Counted from the stretch's first letter, positions 36,002 to 48,165 are shown. The stretch: 64,000 bases of DNA from Pegoplata infirma (GCA_963921195.1 OY992536.1:90935007-90999006); one strand, 5' to 3'. Notes: generated from the sequence alone by a model not told the origin. Made by a program: numbers and translations.

Positions 36002-37144
36002 TTGTCTGATGTTTTGGAAAACTTTAGCTGGAAACTTTTCTCTGATTTAGCAAAAACTAATCACAATGAAAATATTGTAGTTTCACCATTTTCCATACAA
36101 TCATGTCTTTATATGGCACGCATGGGAGCCGATGGGCAAACAGCCATTGAAATGGATAAGGGTTTGTGTTCTCCATCGCATATGAAAGATGAATTTGAAT
36201 TGGCTGATAAATACCATTCTGTATTGGAAGATCTATATGATCAATATAGTAGCTGCTTAACAATTGCCAATATCTTGTATGTGAATAAAGTTTATAAAGT
36301 TCAACATAATTTTAAGAAAATTCTCACAAATTACTTTTTTTCATCGATCGAATCAATTGATTTTGCTGATAAAACGAAAGCTGCGGAAATTATAAATACT
36401 TGGGTGGAAAACCAGACTAAGAAATTCATTAAACAAATTGTTTCACCATCAGACTTTGATGTCGAACAGCCTTTTAACATTGGTTTAGTATTGATTAATA
36501 CTATATATTTTTTGGGAGAGTGGGAAAGCCCTTTTACTCATGTGATGACCTATGAATCTGATTTTTATTTGAATGAGTCTAAAACTGTTAAAGTAAAAAT
36601 GATGAAAAATGAATATTTCTACTTTAAATATATTGAGTTACCAGAATTAGATGCTGCGGCCTTGGAATTGCCTTATAAAAATTCAGACCTTTCAATGTTA
36701 ATTGTATTGCCAAATTCTCGTACTGGTTTGGCTAAATTGGAAAAACAATTGGAAACTGTTTCCATTCTGGATATCATGAAACGTATGCTTGTAACGCATG
36801 TCATTGTGCGTGTGCCAAGATTTAAAATAACTTACGATTGTGAATTAACTGATATCATGGAAAAATTTGGTATGACTCGCATGTTTACTAATGATGCGGA
36901 ATTTAATAAAATGGTAAAATTAAAGGATGGGGATTTTTTGAAAGTTACGAAAATTGTTCACAAAGCCTATATAGATGTAAATGAAAAAGGCACTACAGCA
37001 GTTGGTGTTACAAGGGCATTATTGCGAGGTGGTGGTTCTGGGGGACCTAAATTGCCAGAATTTATAGCCGATCGACCATTTTATTATCGCATTCAAACTT
37101 CGAATGGATTAGCTCTATTTAAGGGCCATGTTTGCAAATTTTAA
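36002..37144 (+). CDS. Serpin family protein
   Basis: An intronless 380-codon frame with full serpin length. Visible landmarks: ENIVVSPFSIQSCLYMARMG (helix B region, about residues 23-42), NTIYFLGEWESPF (strand 3A), ELPYKNSDLSMLIVLPNS, and the serpin signature FIADRPFYYRI (about 354-364) before the C-terminus ALFKGHVCKF. The reactive-centre loop, from NEKGTTAVGVT (about 327-337) to GGGSGGPKL, has the P15 Gly and P14 Thr of inhibitors, but Val at P11 and P9 and a Gly-rich tip, so inhibition is not assured. No signal peptide is visible. The frame is open from 35948, yet 36002 is TTG; the first in-frame ATG is at residue 38 (36113), too late for a complete fold. An ATG in good context (CAAAATG, 35988) lies in another frame and ends after 20 codons. 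An upstream coding exon, a start-codon mutation or a 1-nt error are the options. AT-biased codon use suits a host gene. Most likely a cytosolic or secreted protease inhibitor. Confidence 0.87.
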   Translation: MSDVLENFSWKLFSDLAKTNHNENIVVSPFSIQSCLYMARMGADGQTAIEMDKGLCSPSHMKDEFELADKYHSVLEDLYDQYSSCLTIANILYVNKVYKVQHNFKKILTNYFFSSIESIDFADKTKAAEIINTWVENQTKKFIKQIVSPSDFDVEQPFNIGLVLINTIYFLGEWESPFTHVMTYESDFYLNESKTVKVKMMKNEYFYFKYIELPELDAAALELPYKNSDLSMLIVLPNSRTGLAKLEKQLETVSILDIMKRMLVTHVIVRVPRFKITYDCELTDIMEKFGMTRMFTNDAEFNKMVKLKDGDFLKVTKIVHKAYIDVNEKGTTAVGVTRALLRGGGSGGPKLPEFIADRPFYYRIQTSNGLALFKGHVCKF

Positions 37145-38230
37145 TGAATGAACAATTTTTTTTGACAATATTATTTTGATGTATTACACTGCGCAACAAT
37201 TTTCGGGTCTTCGAGTGTATCTTGAATAGAAGAACAAAACCCCCGAAAGGGTTTGAAAACTTATATCGAGTTATTTTTTTATGGCCCACTGAAGTTTTAC
37301 AATTATTTTCAAAGCGTTGTGAATAAGTCAAAAAAAATATAAAATCTAATTCTAAGGTAAATAATGTTAAGACATGTCTTTAGAAAATTTGATGGCGGTT
37401 ATTTTCTAAGATTATATATTAAACCTCTATCTCCCTATTTTAGAGGTCATTTTGGTACTTTTTTCAAATATCTTCATATAACACCTATAAAACGTGCGTT
37501 TAAAGGGTTAACATCTTCTACAAAAACTTTCTGCATCAAATTTTACAAGGGGTTATCGAAGATCAAAAGTTCTTGCGAAAAGTGTAAAATGTTAAGAAAA
37601 GTAAAATTGTAAATTATCACATACTATTAAATTGTTTTTCATCAAAGTCGTGTGAAATATGTCGTAAAAAATTTTATAAATCTGCTTCTGACATAAATTA
37701 CGATAATAAAGGTCTGCAGTGAAATTTGATGGCGGTTCTTTCCTTAGAACATATTAACATTCTATCTCCCATTTCTAGGGGTCATTTTGGCCTTTTTTTC
37801 AAATATCCTCTTAGAACACGACTAAGGCGTGCGTTTAAAGGGTTAAAATGTTCTACAAACATTTTCTGCATTAAATTTTACTAGGGGTTGCCAAAGGTCA
37901 AAAGTTCGTACAATATAAGTAAAATGTTTTAAAAAGGAAAATTTTAAGTTATCATAAATACTTTTCGCACGAACTTTTTGCCTTTGACAGCCCCTAGTGA
38001 AATTTGATGCAGAAAATGTTTGTAGAACATTTTAACCTCTTAAAGGCACGTTTTAGTGGTGTTATATGTGGGTATTTAAAAAAGGACCAAAATGACCCCT
38101 AAAAATGGAATTAGAGGGTTAATACATACGTTCTAAGAAAAGAACCGCCATCAAATTTCACTGCAGACATCTGTTATCGAAATTTAGCTCAGAAGCATAT
38201 TTATAAAATTTTTTCGACTTATTCAAAAAA
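37145..38230. repeat. Fold-back repeat of three related units downstream of the serpin
   Basis: A unit of about 250 bp (landmarks AAATTTGATGGCGGTT, GGTCATTTTGG and GTGCGTTTAAAGGGTTAA) occurs directly at about 37380-37600 and 37725-37930 and inverted at about 37960-38178, ending CCGCCATCAAATTTCACTGC. GAATAAGTCAAAAAAA near 37321 and its inverse near 38218 bound the whole. No coding gene. Confidence 0.65.
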
Positions 38231-38682
38231 AAATCGACCTACAAAAAAATACATAAATTCTCTTTAATTAAAAAAAAATCCTTTTTTTATTAAAAATTCA
38301 TTTGATTTATATAATTTTTATGTATTTTTTTTTTATTAAATAAATATGTATAACAGAAAAATAATAACAAATAAAAACATAACAAAATAGTTTTTTTTTT
38401 ATAATTCTAAACTTTCAAAAGATAATCAATGATTAATGCTAATCTATGTTTACACAAATATATATAATTTAGAATAAATTAATGATATAGATTTGTAATA
38501 ATCATTGCTTAACTTTTGACAAATTACTAGCTCTTAAATTATTTTAACTAATAGAAAATAAAATTTCCTACAACATTTTTAGTAAAAAGGATTAATTAAA
38601 ATTTGAGGTAAGAATATGTTATTAAACTTTTTTAAAGAAAAAATTAATAAACTTGTTAAAAAAACACACTTTTATTTCGTTA
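38231..38682. other. AT-rich spacer, nothing recognised
   Basis: Extremely AT-rich. A short stretch near 38427 (AATCAATGATTAATGCTAAT) resembles 52780-52800, suggesting another dispersed repeat, but its limits are unclear. Confidence 0.4.
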
Positions 38683-39105
38683 CACCGTCCGACAGCCAAT
38701 ATTTAACATGAACCGGATGATTTACGTCTGATTTTTTTGGACAATTTTAAAATACATTTGGAAAATGTTAAACTAAATTTGGACAATTTTAAAATACATT
38801 TGGACAATTTTAAAATATATTTGGACAATTTTAAAATATATTTTGACAATTTTAAAATACATTTGGATAATTTGAAAATTTATTTGGATAATTTTAAAAT
38901 ATATTTGGACAATTTTAAAATATATTTGCACAATTTTAAAATATATTTGGGCAATTTTAAAATTCATTTTGACAATTTTAAAATTCATTTTGACAATTTT
39001 AAAATACATTTGGAAAATATTTAAATACAATTGGAAATGGTGTAGTTTTAAACGTATATTATCCATTTCGTTCTTAACAGCTTCTTTTCTTTTTGTCGGA
39101 CGGTG
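38683..39105. mobile_element. MITE with CACCGTCCGACA termini around a 21-bp minisatellite
   Basis: CACCGTCCGACAG at 38683 and TGTCGGACGGTG ending at 39105. The interior (38740-39015) is about 13 tandem 21-bp units TTTGGACAATTTTAAAATA(C/T)A, then GGAAATGGTGTAGTTT. Because 21 is divisible by 3, both strands give 7-residue repeat frames; these are artefacts. Flanks are TA and TT, so the TSD is imperfect. Confidence 0.65.
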
Positions 39106-39293
39106 TTGTTATTAAAATTTATACGTTTCGATAATAAATTTACTAGTAGATTATTTTGATTAAAAAATTAACGGAATTGTGATCAATAAAAATATTTAAA
39201 AAAGTATTTTAAAAATTTTCAAATATGTATATCGAGGGCCTATATTCAAAATCCGCTTATCTTTTATTTTTACGAAAATGATTTTTTGATGAC

Positions 39294-40583
39294 TAGGAAT
39301 GTGATTTCCATGGTTTTTGTCGATAGTCTAAAAACGATATCGATCAATTATCTATCAGAACAAGAAATTTGCGTTGAAATGACATCGATATGTTTTTGCA
39401 TATTTTGGTGCAAACGAATATTTTTGCATATTTTAGTTTTAAATGCATATTTTCAACTTTTAAGTGCATATTTTTTCATATTTTGGCATAAATTAGCAAA
39501 AACACAAATTGGAATTTATTTATTTCAAAAACTACATATTTTAAATCATAGAGAAACATAGAGGCGAAGGTGAAAGAAAAAATAATATCACTATCTTTTT
39601 CTAATTTCTCACACATACGTTGTCGATACACAATACATGTTTACAAGTAGTACTTTTTCAACAAACACATGTATACAAGTTGTACTTTGACAACTCAATT
39701 TTTGACGCCTTCGCCTTTATGTATACTCTAGCTGTGTTCGCGAACTCAATAATTTGTACGAATTTGTACAAATTATCACAAATTTTGTCTAAAAGTCGTT
39801 CGCGTACTTTAAAAACCCAGTAATGAGAGAGAAAATGAGAGAAAAAAGTGACAGTTCTATTTTAGATACTTGCAAGTTTTTACTGGATAAATTTTTGCCA
39901 GCAAGAATTATCAAGCACAAAAAAACATATGTTTTAAAAACATATGATTATATTTTTGTAAACAAAATACAAAATATTCTGCAGTTACATTTTAGTGTAT
40001 AAAATATGATTTAATATCAACGATTTATTAAAAAAAATACATCCTAAAATTAAATTTCTTTTATTAGCAAGTTAAAAAATAAATACCATCAAACCAAAAA
40101 TTTACAAATGCAGGCAAAATTTTTTATAAGTTGATTTAAATCAGCTGTTTATCTAACTTGAAAATTTTTACGGATTTCTGTTCGCGTACTTTTTACAATT
40201 TCTCCTTTTTAAGAGCGATTTCTTTTTTACTCTCTAAAATTTTGTTGCTTGATAATTTTTACTAGGAAAGTACGCAAACAGACCTTCTATGTTTTAAATT
40301 TTAAAAATTTATTTTGAAAATTAGAAAATATATTTTTTTTCTTTTTAATTTTTTTCATAGATTGTCTTTATTTCTAAAAAAATCTTGCTTACATAAAGTT
40401 TTAAATGTTACTATTTAAATCTGGCATTATTTTTTTTGCTTTTTAAGAAGTTTTTCGTATAAAAACAAAATTTTAATTGCAAACATTTTATTTCTTAGTG
40501 CATATTTTTAGGTTTTTTTGTGCATATCTTGAATTTTTTAGTGCATATTTTCGATTTTTTTGTGCATGCAAATCTCATCCCTA
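39294..40583. mobile_element. hAT-like non-autonomous element, GCATATTTT-word family
   Basis: Termini TAGGAATGTGATTTCCATG and GCATGCAAATCTCATCCCTA; 8-bp TSD TTGATGAC at 39286-39293 and 40584-40591. Both ends reiterate TGCATATTTT in the same direction. A further repeat with GTTCGCGTACTTT/AAAGTACGC words sits inside at about 39735-40288. No transposase. Confidence 0.8.
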
Positions 40584-42106
40584 TTGATGACAATATATTC
40601 AGTAGAACAGCTCAGTTTTCTCTATCTTACACAATTAACAAATAATTTTTCTAAATGCAAGACCCTCCATCTTTTCAAATAATTAATTTATAAATATTTT
40701 TTTTTGGAATAACTTCCTCTTGCAATACATACATACATACATGTTTTTATACCCTCCACTACCCAGCAAAAAAAGAGCTTACCATTCACTACAAAATTCA
40801 CCACAACTTATGAACCAGATGTACTTCTTCTTCAGCTGAAACACTGATGAATTTTATATGGGCGTGACACACAATATCACTAGTGTTTAGTATGTACATA
40901 TATATTAACATTCTTATCACAACTTCTGAAGTAGTGATCGGGATGTTAATATAACTTGACCTTTTGAAAGTGCTTTTTTCATCACTTCTTTAGAAGTATA
41001 TATTTCTTGGCATTTTGGATGTGATTATGTAATTTTTATATGGTGATTTAGAAGTGATTTTTTCATCACTTCTTGATAGGTACATATTTCATGACTTTTT
41101 GGGATTGATTTTAAGAGTATTTTTTTTTAGTATTTACACTAATAATAATTAAAACCAAAACAATATTTTTAACAATGTATAATATTTATTATGTAATATT
41201 TAGACTTGAAATTGTTAAGATTAAATCGATGTTTTTAATAATTTAGTTTAGCTAATAGGAATTATTAATTAAATGTGGATGTATATATTTTTCTAATAGT
41301 TTTTCATGCGCTTAATCCGAATCTGGCCTTAGAAGTGATTTATCTTATTTTGAGATAATTAGATTTTAGATTGACAGTACTGCATAAACTCAGATATTCG
41401 CAATGTTCGGGACCTTATAAAACCGAGAATTATTTTATGATGTATAATTAGTTCAGCGCATCTAAAAATACTTCACTTATTCTTCAAATTACTTTTGCAA
41501 TCATTAAGATATCTTTTTTCATTACGGAGATATCGACCGATAAAATTATTGCAATTTCGGCCCTAAAAAATAAAAGAAAACAAATTTGAAAACCAACCAA
41601 TTTGTCTTGTTGATATTTAATAGTACCGAATTCGAAACTTAGAGGTGCATCTAAGCCCGGCATCAATTTGGGTATCAATTTTAGGGTAAATTTTCAAGGT
41701 GCCATACAAAAAATCTTTATTTGGGCTAACATTATAGAGCTTCGCCATATCGGATAAAGATTTATTTTTAATAAAATTAATAAAATTCTTAAAAGTACAT
41801 AGAGTTCTTAGTTTTATATTCAATTAAAATTTTTATTATTCGGTTAACCGAATAATTCAAATTTATCCGATTATTAACCGATTAAATCTCAACCCCGATT
41901 AATTATTTGCCCGATTAGCCAATTAAACCAAAACCTCGATTAATTGAATACCCTAATGTTTAGAACAGTTTTTATACCTTTCAACAGCGATACCAACTTA
42001 GTCATTTTGTGGCTATATTCAGCCCTTTTTTTTAAAGGCTACCACCTTTTTTTGGTTATCTTTTTTAGCCCTTTAAGCACTTTTTAAGTCATTTGATAAC
42101 ACCGCT

Positions 42107-42985
42107 CAACAGTCATTTTCCGGTTTGAATTCTGGTGATCAATTTTTTTGGTCTCCTGATTCCAAATCTGTACTCAAAATTTTTCCATCACGTCCAGATT
42201 TTTAGTTATTCACGGTTAAAAATGCGAAAAATGACGATTTTTGCATTATTTGAAAGCCTGCACAGCAGCCATTGAGTGGAATACAAATCTGGTATAAAGC
42301 GCAAAAGTATAATTTGTCTTTGGTCTCCAACATAGAACAAATTTTTTTTCTAATTATTGCGTTTGGTTGGGTTTCAATTGCGTTTTAAAATGACTCTGTT
42401 AAAATTATAATTTTTGTAAAAAAGAGTTTTTTTTTTAATATTTTTCAAAGAAAAACTAAAAAAATAAATATTTTACAAATTTAAGTTTTCTGTGTTATTT
42501 TTCGTATGAACCGGAAGATATCTTTAATGGGTTTAAAAGTCTATAAGAAAGAATGAACTTTTGCCTAAATTTTGAGCTCATCACAGTAAAGATTGATCAT
42601 CTGGTTTTTGTTTTAGAGCCTTTTAAAAATGGTGCTTTTTCTAATTTTTTTCACAGTGTTTTTTTAAAATACATGTTTGGCCAATAATAGTGCAACAACT
42701 TTAAATTTTTTTGATCATATATTTGAGATCATAGTTCAATTCTACTCTAACGCTTTATACCAGATTTTTATTCCACCCTGCTGCTGTGCAGGCTTTTAAA
42801 AAATGCAAAAATCGCATTTTTTCGCATTTTCAACCGCGAATAATTAAAATTCTAGACATGATGGAAAATTTTGGAGCACAGATTTGGAATCAGCGAGTCA
42901 AAATGTTCAAAAATTTTGTATCAAACTTTAAACCGGAGTCAAAAACCTTCGATTTGTTGAGCGGTGTAATTTTTACCATAATCTG
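42107..42985. repeat. Fold-back repeat
   Basis: GCAAAAATCGCATTTTTCGC and CAGCAGC-GTGCAGGC landmarks at about 42240-42265 return inverted at about 42780-42830, with AAATCTGGTATAAAGCG and CTTTATACCAGATTT nearer the middle. Related sequence (TTTTTATACCTTT...ATACCAACTTA) lies on both sides at about 41970 and 43160-43620. No gene. Confidence 0.55.
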
Positions 42986-43180
42986 GAAACTTTTTATTGT
43001 TTTTTTTTTGTACATAACTTACAAAACAACTCCAAAAATTATAAAAAAAAAATGTTTTTATACATGTAGTTAAAAAAAAAACATCCAATAAATAAAATGA
43101 AGAGATAAAACAAAGTAATTCTCTCATTTTAAATCAGATATCGTAGATTTTTAGAAGAGTTTTTATACCTTTAAACGGCA

Positions 43181-43607
43181 CCCAGCAAAAACTTGCATTA
43201 CCAAGTAATGAAATGTGTAATGGGAAATTCAAAAGTTATAACTACTTCTGATTCGAATTACCTTTCCCATTACATTTACAAGCAAATGTGCCAAATGTAA
43301 TGATTATCAAACCAATATTAATAACTAATTACATATATACTTATAGGTAATGAAAAAATTATTTTAAAAAAAATTTTTAAAAAATAAAAAAATATTTAAT
43401 TTTATTTTGTTTTTATTCAAAATAATGTACAGTGAGTCAAAAAGTGAAAATCTAGTTCTGAAATTTTTTTATTTTATTATAATGACTTATGTTAGTCATT
43501 ATTAAGAAGTCCTTATTTTACATTTCAAAATAATGCTAAAGGTAATTTTCTGTCATTACTAAGTAATTAGAATGGTAATGATGTGTCATTACCAAGTTTT
43601 TCCTGGG
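43181..43607. mobile_element. CCCAG-terminated MITE, ACCAAGTAATG-word family, 427 bp
   Basis: Termini CCCAGCAAAAACTTG and CAAGTTTTTCCTGGG; flanked by CA on both sides (43179-43180, 43608-43609). The diverged direct repeat near 41985 (AGCGATACCAACTTA) approximates the empty site. The interior reiterates CATTACCAAGTAATGA and GTAATG. It is nested inside a bigger CCCAG element. Confidence 0.75.
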
Positions 43608-44117
43608 CAATACCAACTTACAATTAGCTCATTTTTGGTTATATTTAACCCTTGTCTTTTTTAAGGGCTAACAGTTTTTTTGTTATCTTTTTAGCACTTC
43701 TTGAGTCATTTGGTAATTTTAACAAAAATCTGGAAACTGTATTTTTTTATAACATAATTTACATAACAAATTCGCTTTTACGGCATATCAAGTAAATTCA
43801 TTTATAAAGTTTAGCTTTTTATTAAATCAGAGAAAATTATAAAAAAAAAAATATTCAACAAAACAAATCCAATACTTAAGTGCCACAAATTTGTACTTTT
43901 CAATTGCATTTGTAAACACATATGAAAATGGTACTTCTAAATCATTGAGGAAAGAACTGGTGAAAGTTGTTATTATTGGCATTTTTTTAGCAGTTTTGGA
44001 AGTGCTTATAAAAGTACTTCTTATGGAATATGAAGATCGGCACATATAGCTACTATGTATGTAGTGAATCACTTATTCTTTTTGCACCACTTCGATTTTT
44101 TTTTGCTGGGTAACAAT

Positions 44118-45936
44118 CAGACAAGGGAAAAGTGTAAAACTTAAAACTCTTCAATGAAAAAAAACCAAAAGTATTTTTTTCAAAAAAATTTAATTCAATT
44201 TTTAAATAAATTTCCTACAATTTTAAAATAAAACTCGGTACCGAGTTTTAAAAATAAAACTCCGAAATAAAAAGAGTTTTATTTTCAAACAATTAATTTT
44301 ATTTTAAGTAAACAAAAAATGTTTTTGGTTTTTAACATTTTTATGTAAAATAGTTGATAATATGATAAAATATGACCTCACCAAGTAGTAAAATTAGTTG
44401 AAATAAAATTCATCTTATTTAAATTTATTTATACTCCTAATAGAACTCTTATTTGTGAAAAAAAATCTTTCATTAACGAAATATTGCACTAAAAAGTGTT
44501 CTCGTAATATTTTGTTGGTTTTTTGCATAAAAAATATTTTTGCAAAAATCGCGTATAAACTTTAAAAAATAAACACTCTGCAAAATTTAATGTATGAACT
44601 AAATAGATTTTGCCCTCCTAATTCCAAATCTGCTTTAAATATTTCTTGCGTTTACCGTTTTTAGGATATTCGCGTTTGAATATTCGAATAACCGCTTATT
44701 TAGTACTTTCTGTAGTTCCACTCTTATTCAAAAATTGGAACCAGAAAATTTTATGGTTAGTAATAGACCTCGTGAATCCGGATTATTTCGATCCATTTCC
44801 AAAATATTCGAGACTGGAAATAAATACTGTAAACAAATTTAAGCATCAATGACCACTAGTGAGAAAAGTAATGGATACAGACGCACCGTGTCTTTAATAT
44901 CTAACAACTCGCTAATTTTGAGAAAAAGGTTCAGCATGTGTAACTGTTCCAAAACCAATAAAACGAAGATTTAAATAATATTATTTTTCTTAAGGGGGGT
45001 TTAAAGAAAAAATTAACAGCCTTCATGTGATTTTTTTAAGCAGCGATAAAAAATAAATATGCAATATTTTTTAATTCTGGTTTTTGATTTGAAAAATAAT
45101 TTATTGTAATATTTTTAAAATTTAATAACACAAAATTTGATGAGCTGAAATTTCCACTTATTTGTAGAATGTTTTTTTTTTAAAGTTGTACAGCTAAAAG
45201 TAGTGGACCGACTTTGATGAAATATTTTTAATTTGTAGATTATTAAATTCTCAAGTACTTGTTCGTGGAAATTTTTTAAAATTTTGACCTAATTATGTTT
45301 TTTGAAAGAAGAAAAGTAAATTTTTTAAGTTTATAATAGCATAATTCCAACAAAAACCAATATTTTTCAAAAATGCTACGGTAGGTACTGGAGAATTTAA
45401 TAATCTACAAATAAAAAAAATCATCAAAATCGGTTCAGTAGTTTTTGCTGTACGTCTGCATCCGATTTTCTCTTTAAAAAAGAAATGAGTGGCAACCCTA
45501 GAAATTCTTGTTGACCAAATTTTGTGTAATAAAGTTTTAAAAATATTTCAATAATTCATCTTGCAAATAAAACAAACAGAATTAAAAAATATTGCATATT
45601 GATATTTTTATAGCTGTTTAAAATTTGCGCACGTTAAGACTAAATGAAAATATTTAAGATGAGATAAAATTTTTTTATCTAAACTCTACTATACATATGT
45701 TCATATTATTTTCAAAAATAATACCAAAATAAATTTCTTTTTATTTTTAAGGTAAAATAAAACTCTTTTTTTTGAGAGAGTTTTATTTTTGAAATTATAA
45801 AACTCCAAAATTTTTAAGAGTTTTATTTTTTGAAATTATAAAACACCAACATTTTTAAGAGTTTTATTTCAAAACAAAATTAAATTTGAATAATTTAAAC
45901 ATTGTTTTAATAAAGTACGGAGTTTTTCCTTGTCTG
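44118..45936. mobile_element. hAT-like element with CAGACAAGG termini (second member)
   Basis: Termini CAGACAAGGGAAAA and TTTTTCCTTGTCTG; 8-bp TSD GTAACAAT at 44110-44117 and 45937-45944. The duplicated target includes the last G of the CCCAG element, so this insertion came later. Subterminal words are AAATAAAACTC/GAGTTTTATTT, the counterpart of TAAAATTC in the 8612-15056 member. The core is a fold-back (about 44860-45640) with ATCAAAATCGGTTCAGTAGT. Confidence 0.8.
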
Positions 45937-46533
45937 GTAACAATAAGTGATAGAGGGTATATTTAAGTTTGTCATTCCGTTTGTAACTCATTGAAATATC
46001 GGTCTTGGACCCCATAAAGTATAAACATAATAGATCAGTGATCGATTTTAAGATATTCTAGCGATGTCCGTCTGTCTGTCCGTTTGTCTGTCTGTCTGTG
46101 AAAATGGTAATCACGGCCACAATATTACACGGAGATGACTGAAACTTAACATATTTTTTGGAAGTTCTCCCGAGCAGTTTGGTATTGCATTTGAGCGATA
46201 TCGGTTCAGCGGTTCAAAAGTTATGAACGATAATGTAAGGACAACTCGAAAATTTTGGTACATTCAACATAACCTAAATACACAAAATGCTTTAATTCGG
46301 CTGATGATTGAAATATGTGAACATATTTGAACACCGAATGGTATTTAAACAAGTACGAACATATTTCTTGCAAAAAAAAAAAAAAAATTGCGAATTTTTT
46401 TTTCGCGGAATTTTTTTTAAATTTTTTTTTTTTTATGATTTCCTTTTAAATAAAGTTTTTTGCAATAATCTTTTTGAAATTGTGGAGGGTATCAATACAT
46501 TCGGCAAGGCCGATTTTAACTTTTTTACTTGTT

Positions 46534-46875
46534 TTTACTAATTTTGCTTGCTTCACATGAATTTGGCAAAATTTTTAAAATCGATTTAGTCGTTTTCTAT
46601 ATATTAATTTTTGTTTTAGTGAAAAATCATTATTTTTGATTCATGGCATAATGTTTGAAAATCCAAAAAAATCGGAAATTTTGGGTACTTTAGGGAAAAA
46701 AATATTTAAAAAATTCCAAAACTACTATTTTTGATGAAAATTCTTTTTTGACTTTTTTTGAAGATATGGCTCGAAATTTTGGAGATCTTGTGTAGATTAT
46801 AAAAAAAATGTTTAATCTTAAATGTTTAATCAAATGCTGATCAAAATTATTGCACCAAATCGCGTTTTCAATTTT
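46534..46875. other. AT-rich spacer between two HINEs, nothing recognised
   Basis: No gene, inverted repeat or array. Probably interior of the TCGAGGGC element. Confidence 0.4.
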
Positions 46876-47415
46876 TATACCCTCCAGTTAGTGATAGAGG
46901 GTATATATAAGTTTGTCATTCCGTTTGTAACTCATCGAAATATCGGTCTGGGACCCCATCTGTCCGTCTGTCTGTCTGTGGAAAATGCTATCACGGACAA
47001 AATATTGCACAGAGATGACTGAAACTTAACATATATATTGAAAGTTCTCCCGAGAAGTTTGGTATTGCATTTGAGCGATATCGGTTTAGCGGTTCAAAAG
47101 TTGTGAACCAAAATGAAAGCACACCTCAAAAATTTCAGTACATTCAACATAACCTAAAAATACAAAATGCTTTACTTCGGCTTCTGGTTGACATATGTGA
47201 ACATAATTGAACACCAAATGGTATTTTAACAAGTACAAACATATTTTTTGACAAAAAAAAAAAAAATCGCGGATTTTTTTTTTACCAAAATTTTATTTCG
47301 AGGAATTTTTTTTTTTCAAAAGTAATTTCCTTTTAAAGTTTTTTGCAATAATCTTTTTGAAATTGTGGAGGGTATCACTACATTCGGCAAGGCCGAATTT
47401 AACATTTTTACTTGT
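46876..47415 (+). mobile_element. DINE-1/HINE
   Basis: TATACCCTCCAGTTAGTGATA start, GGACCCCATCTGTCCGTCTGTCTG (the CATAAAGTATATATA part is deleted here) and TTCGGCAAGGCCGAATTTAA followed by TTTTTACTTGTT. It lies 340 bp downstream of another copy in the same orientation. Confidence 0.75.
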
Positions 47416-48165
47416 TTTTACTATTTTTTACACAACATACTCAACATTTTAAAACTTTTGAGATGAATTTCACGCTAAAAATGTACCGATGTCAAATGCG
47501 AAACCCTCTGTCTGATCATTTTCATTTATGTACTTTAAATATTTTTGAAAAACAAAACAATCTATCTTTCATAAAGTCCCCAATAGTGCAAAAATTTAAA
47601 AACGAATTATTTGTGAGATTCAGTAGTTGATTGAAAAAAATATTGTATAATATCAAATTTTAATTACTTTAACAATACGCAAAATAAACTGTTTTTTGGC
47701 TTTCCTGAAAAATTGTGTTGTTTTTTAGATAGAGAGTTTTGAATACATGCCCTCGATATTGTAATAAAAATTGCTCAAAAGATAATAGCTAAAGTAAATA
47801 ATTTACATTTTCTTTTAATAAATTACTTATAATTTCCCTTAATTTAATAATCAAAATTTCTATTAATAAAATGTTTATTTTGATTAATTAATCATAATTT
47901 TGATTGATTAAATAATAAAGTAATATTTTAAGTTATTGTATTAATCAACATTTAAATTAATTCAGTGACCATGTTAAACAACTGATTAATTAATATTGTG
48001 ATTAATATATTGTTTGAATAATCTGTAAATCACCCTGTCATAATTTTAAAGCTTTTTTTTAAGTTGAATTCACAATGATGGAGTACACTGTGCCAGATTT
48101 TGTTCCTTTCTATTTCTTACTTACAGATTTTTTGTATGATATTATCTTTATTTTAAAAAATGGTA
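47416..48165. other. AT-rich stretch, no gene
   Basis: Includes the right terminus of the TCGAGGGC element (to 47756), then ATTAATC-rich sequence. A short + frame at 47412-47630 matches nothing I recognise and is compositionally AT-driven. Confidence 0.4.

Larger units (their letters stand above)
40762..44110. mobile_element. CCCAGCAAAA-terminated element, 3.3 kb, non-autonomous
   Basis: Termini CCCAGCAAAAAAAGAGC and CGATTTTTTTTTGCTGGG, with TA at 40760-40761 and 44111-44112. Subterminal words are AGAAGTGATTTTTTCATCAC and CACTACAA. It contains a hAT-like terminus TAGGGTATTCAATTAATCG (complement, near 41951), a fold-back at about 42107-42985, and a nested relative at 43181-43607. No transposase; its termini match the coding element at 32142, which could mobilise it in trans (inference). 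Confidence 0.7.
40748..46533 (+). mobile_element. DINE-1/HINE split by two successive insertions
   Basis: The left end TATACCCTCCACTA is at 40748-40761. The body resumes at 45945 (AAGTGATAGAGGGTATA), runs through GTCCGTCTGTCTGTCCG, and ends GGCAAGGCCG...TTTTTTACTTGTTT at about 46533. The two insertions are the CCCAG element 40762-44110 and the hAT 44118-45936. Confidence 0.75.
39232..47756. mobile_element. Putative large TA-flanked element with TCGAGGGC termini, heavily nested
   Basis: TA-TCGAGGGCCTATATTCAAA at 39230 and TTTTGAATACATGCCCTCGA-TA ending at 47758 form a terminal inverted repeat. A complete 79-bp relative lies at 49510-49588, which supports these termini. The interior is filled by other elements (hAT 39294, HINE 40748, CCCAG element 40762, hAT 44118, HINE 46876). 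That the two ends belong to one element is an inference. Confidence 0.45.

Noticed and set aside
38737..39066. Seven-residue repeat proteins (NFKIYLD on +, KIVQIYF on -)
   Set aside because: A 21-bp minisatellite keeps frames open on both strands; there is no start context and it lies inside a TIR element.
41484..41823. Two overlapping minus frames with LYNVSPNKDFLYGTL and similar text
   Set aside because: Short, in two frames, inside a CCCAG element; no recognisable domain and no support for a gene.
47412..47630. 72-residue + frame
   Set aside because: No recognisable motif, AT-driven composition, begins at the end of a HINE.
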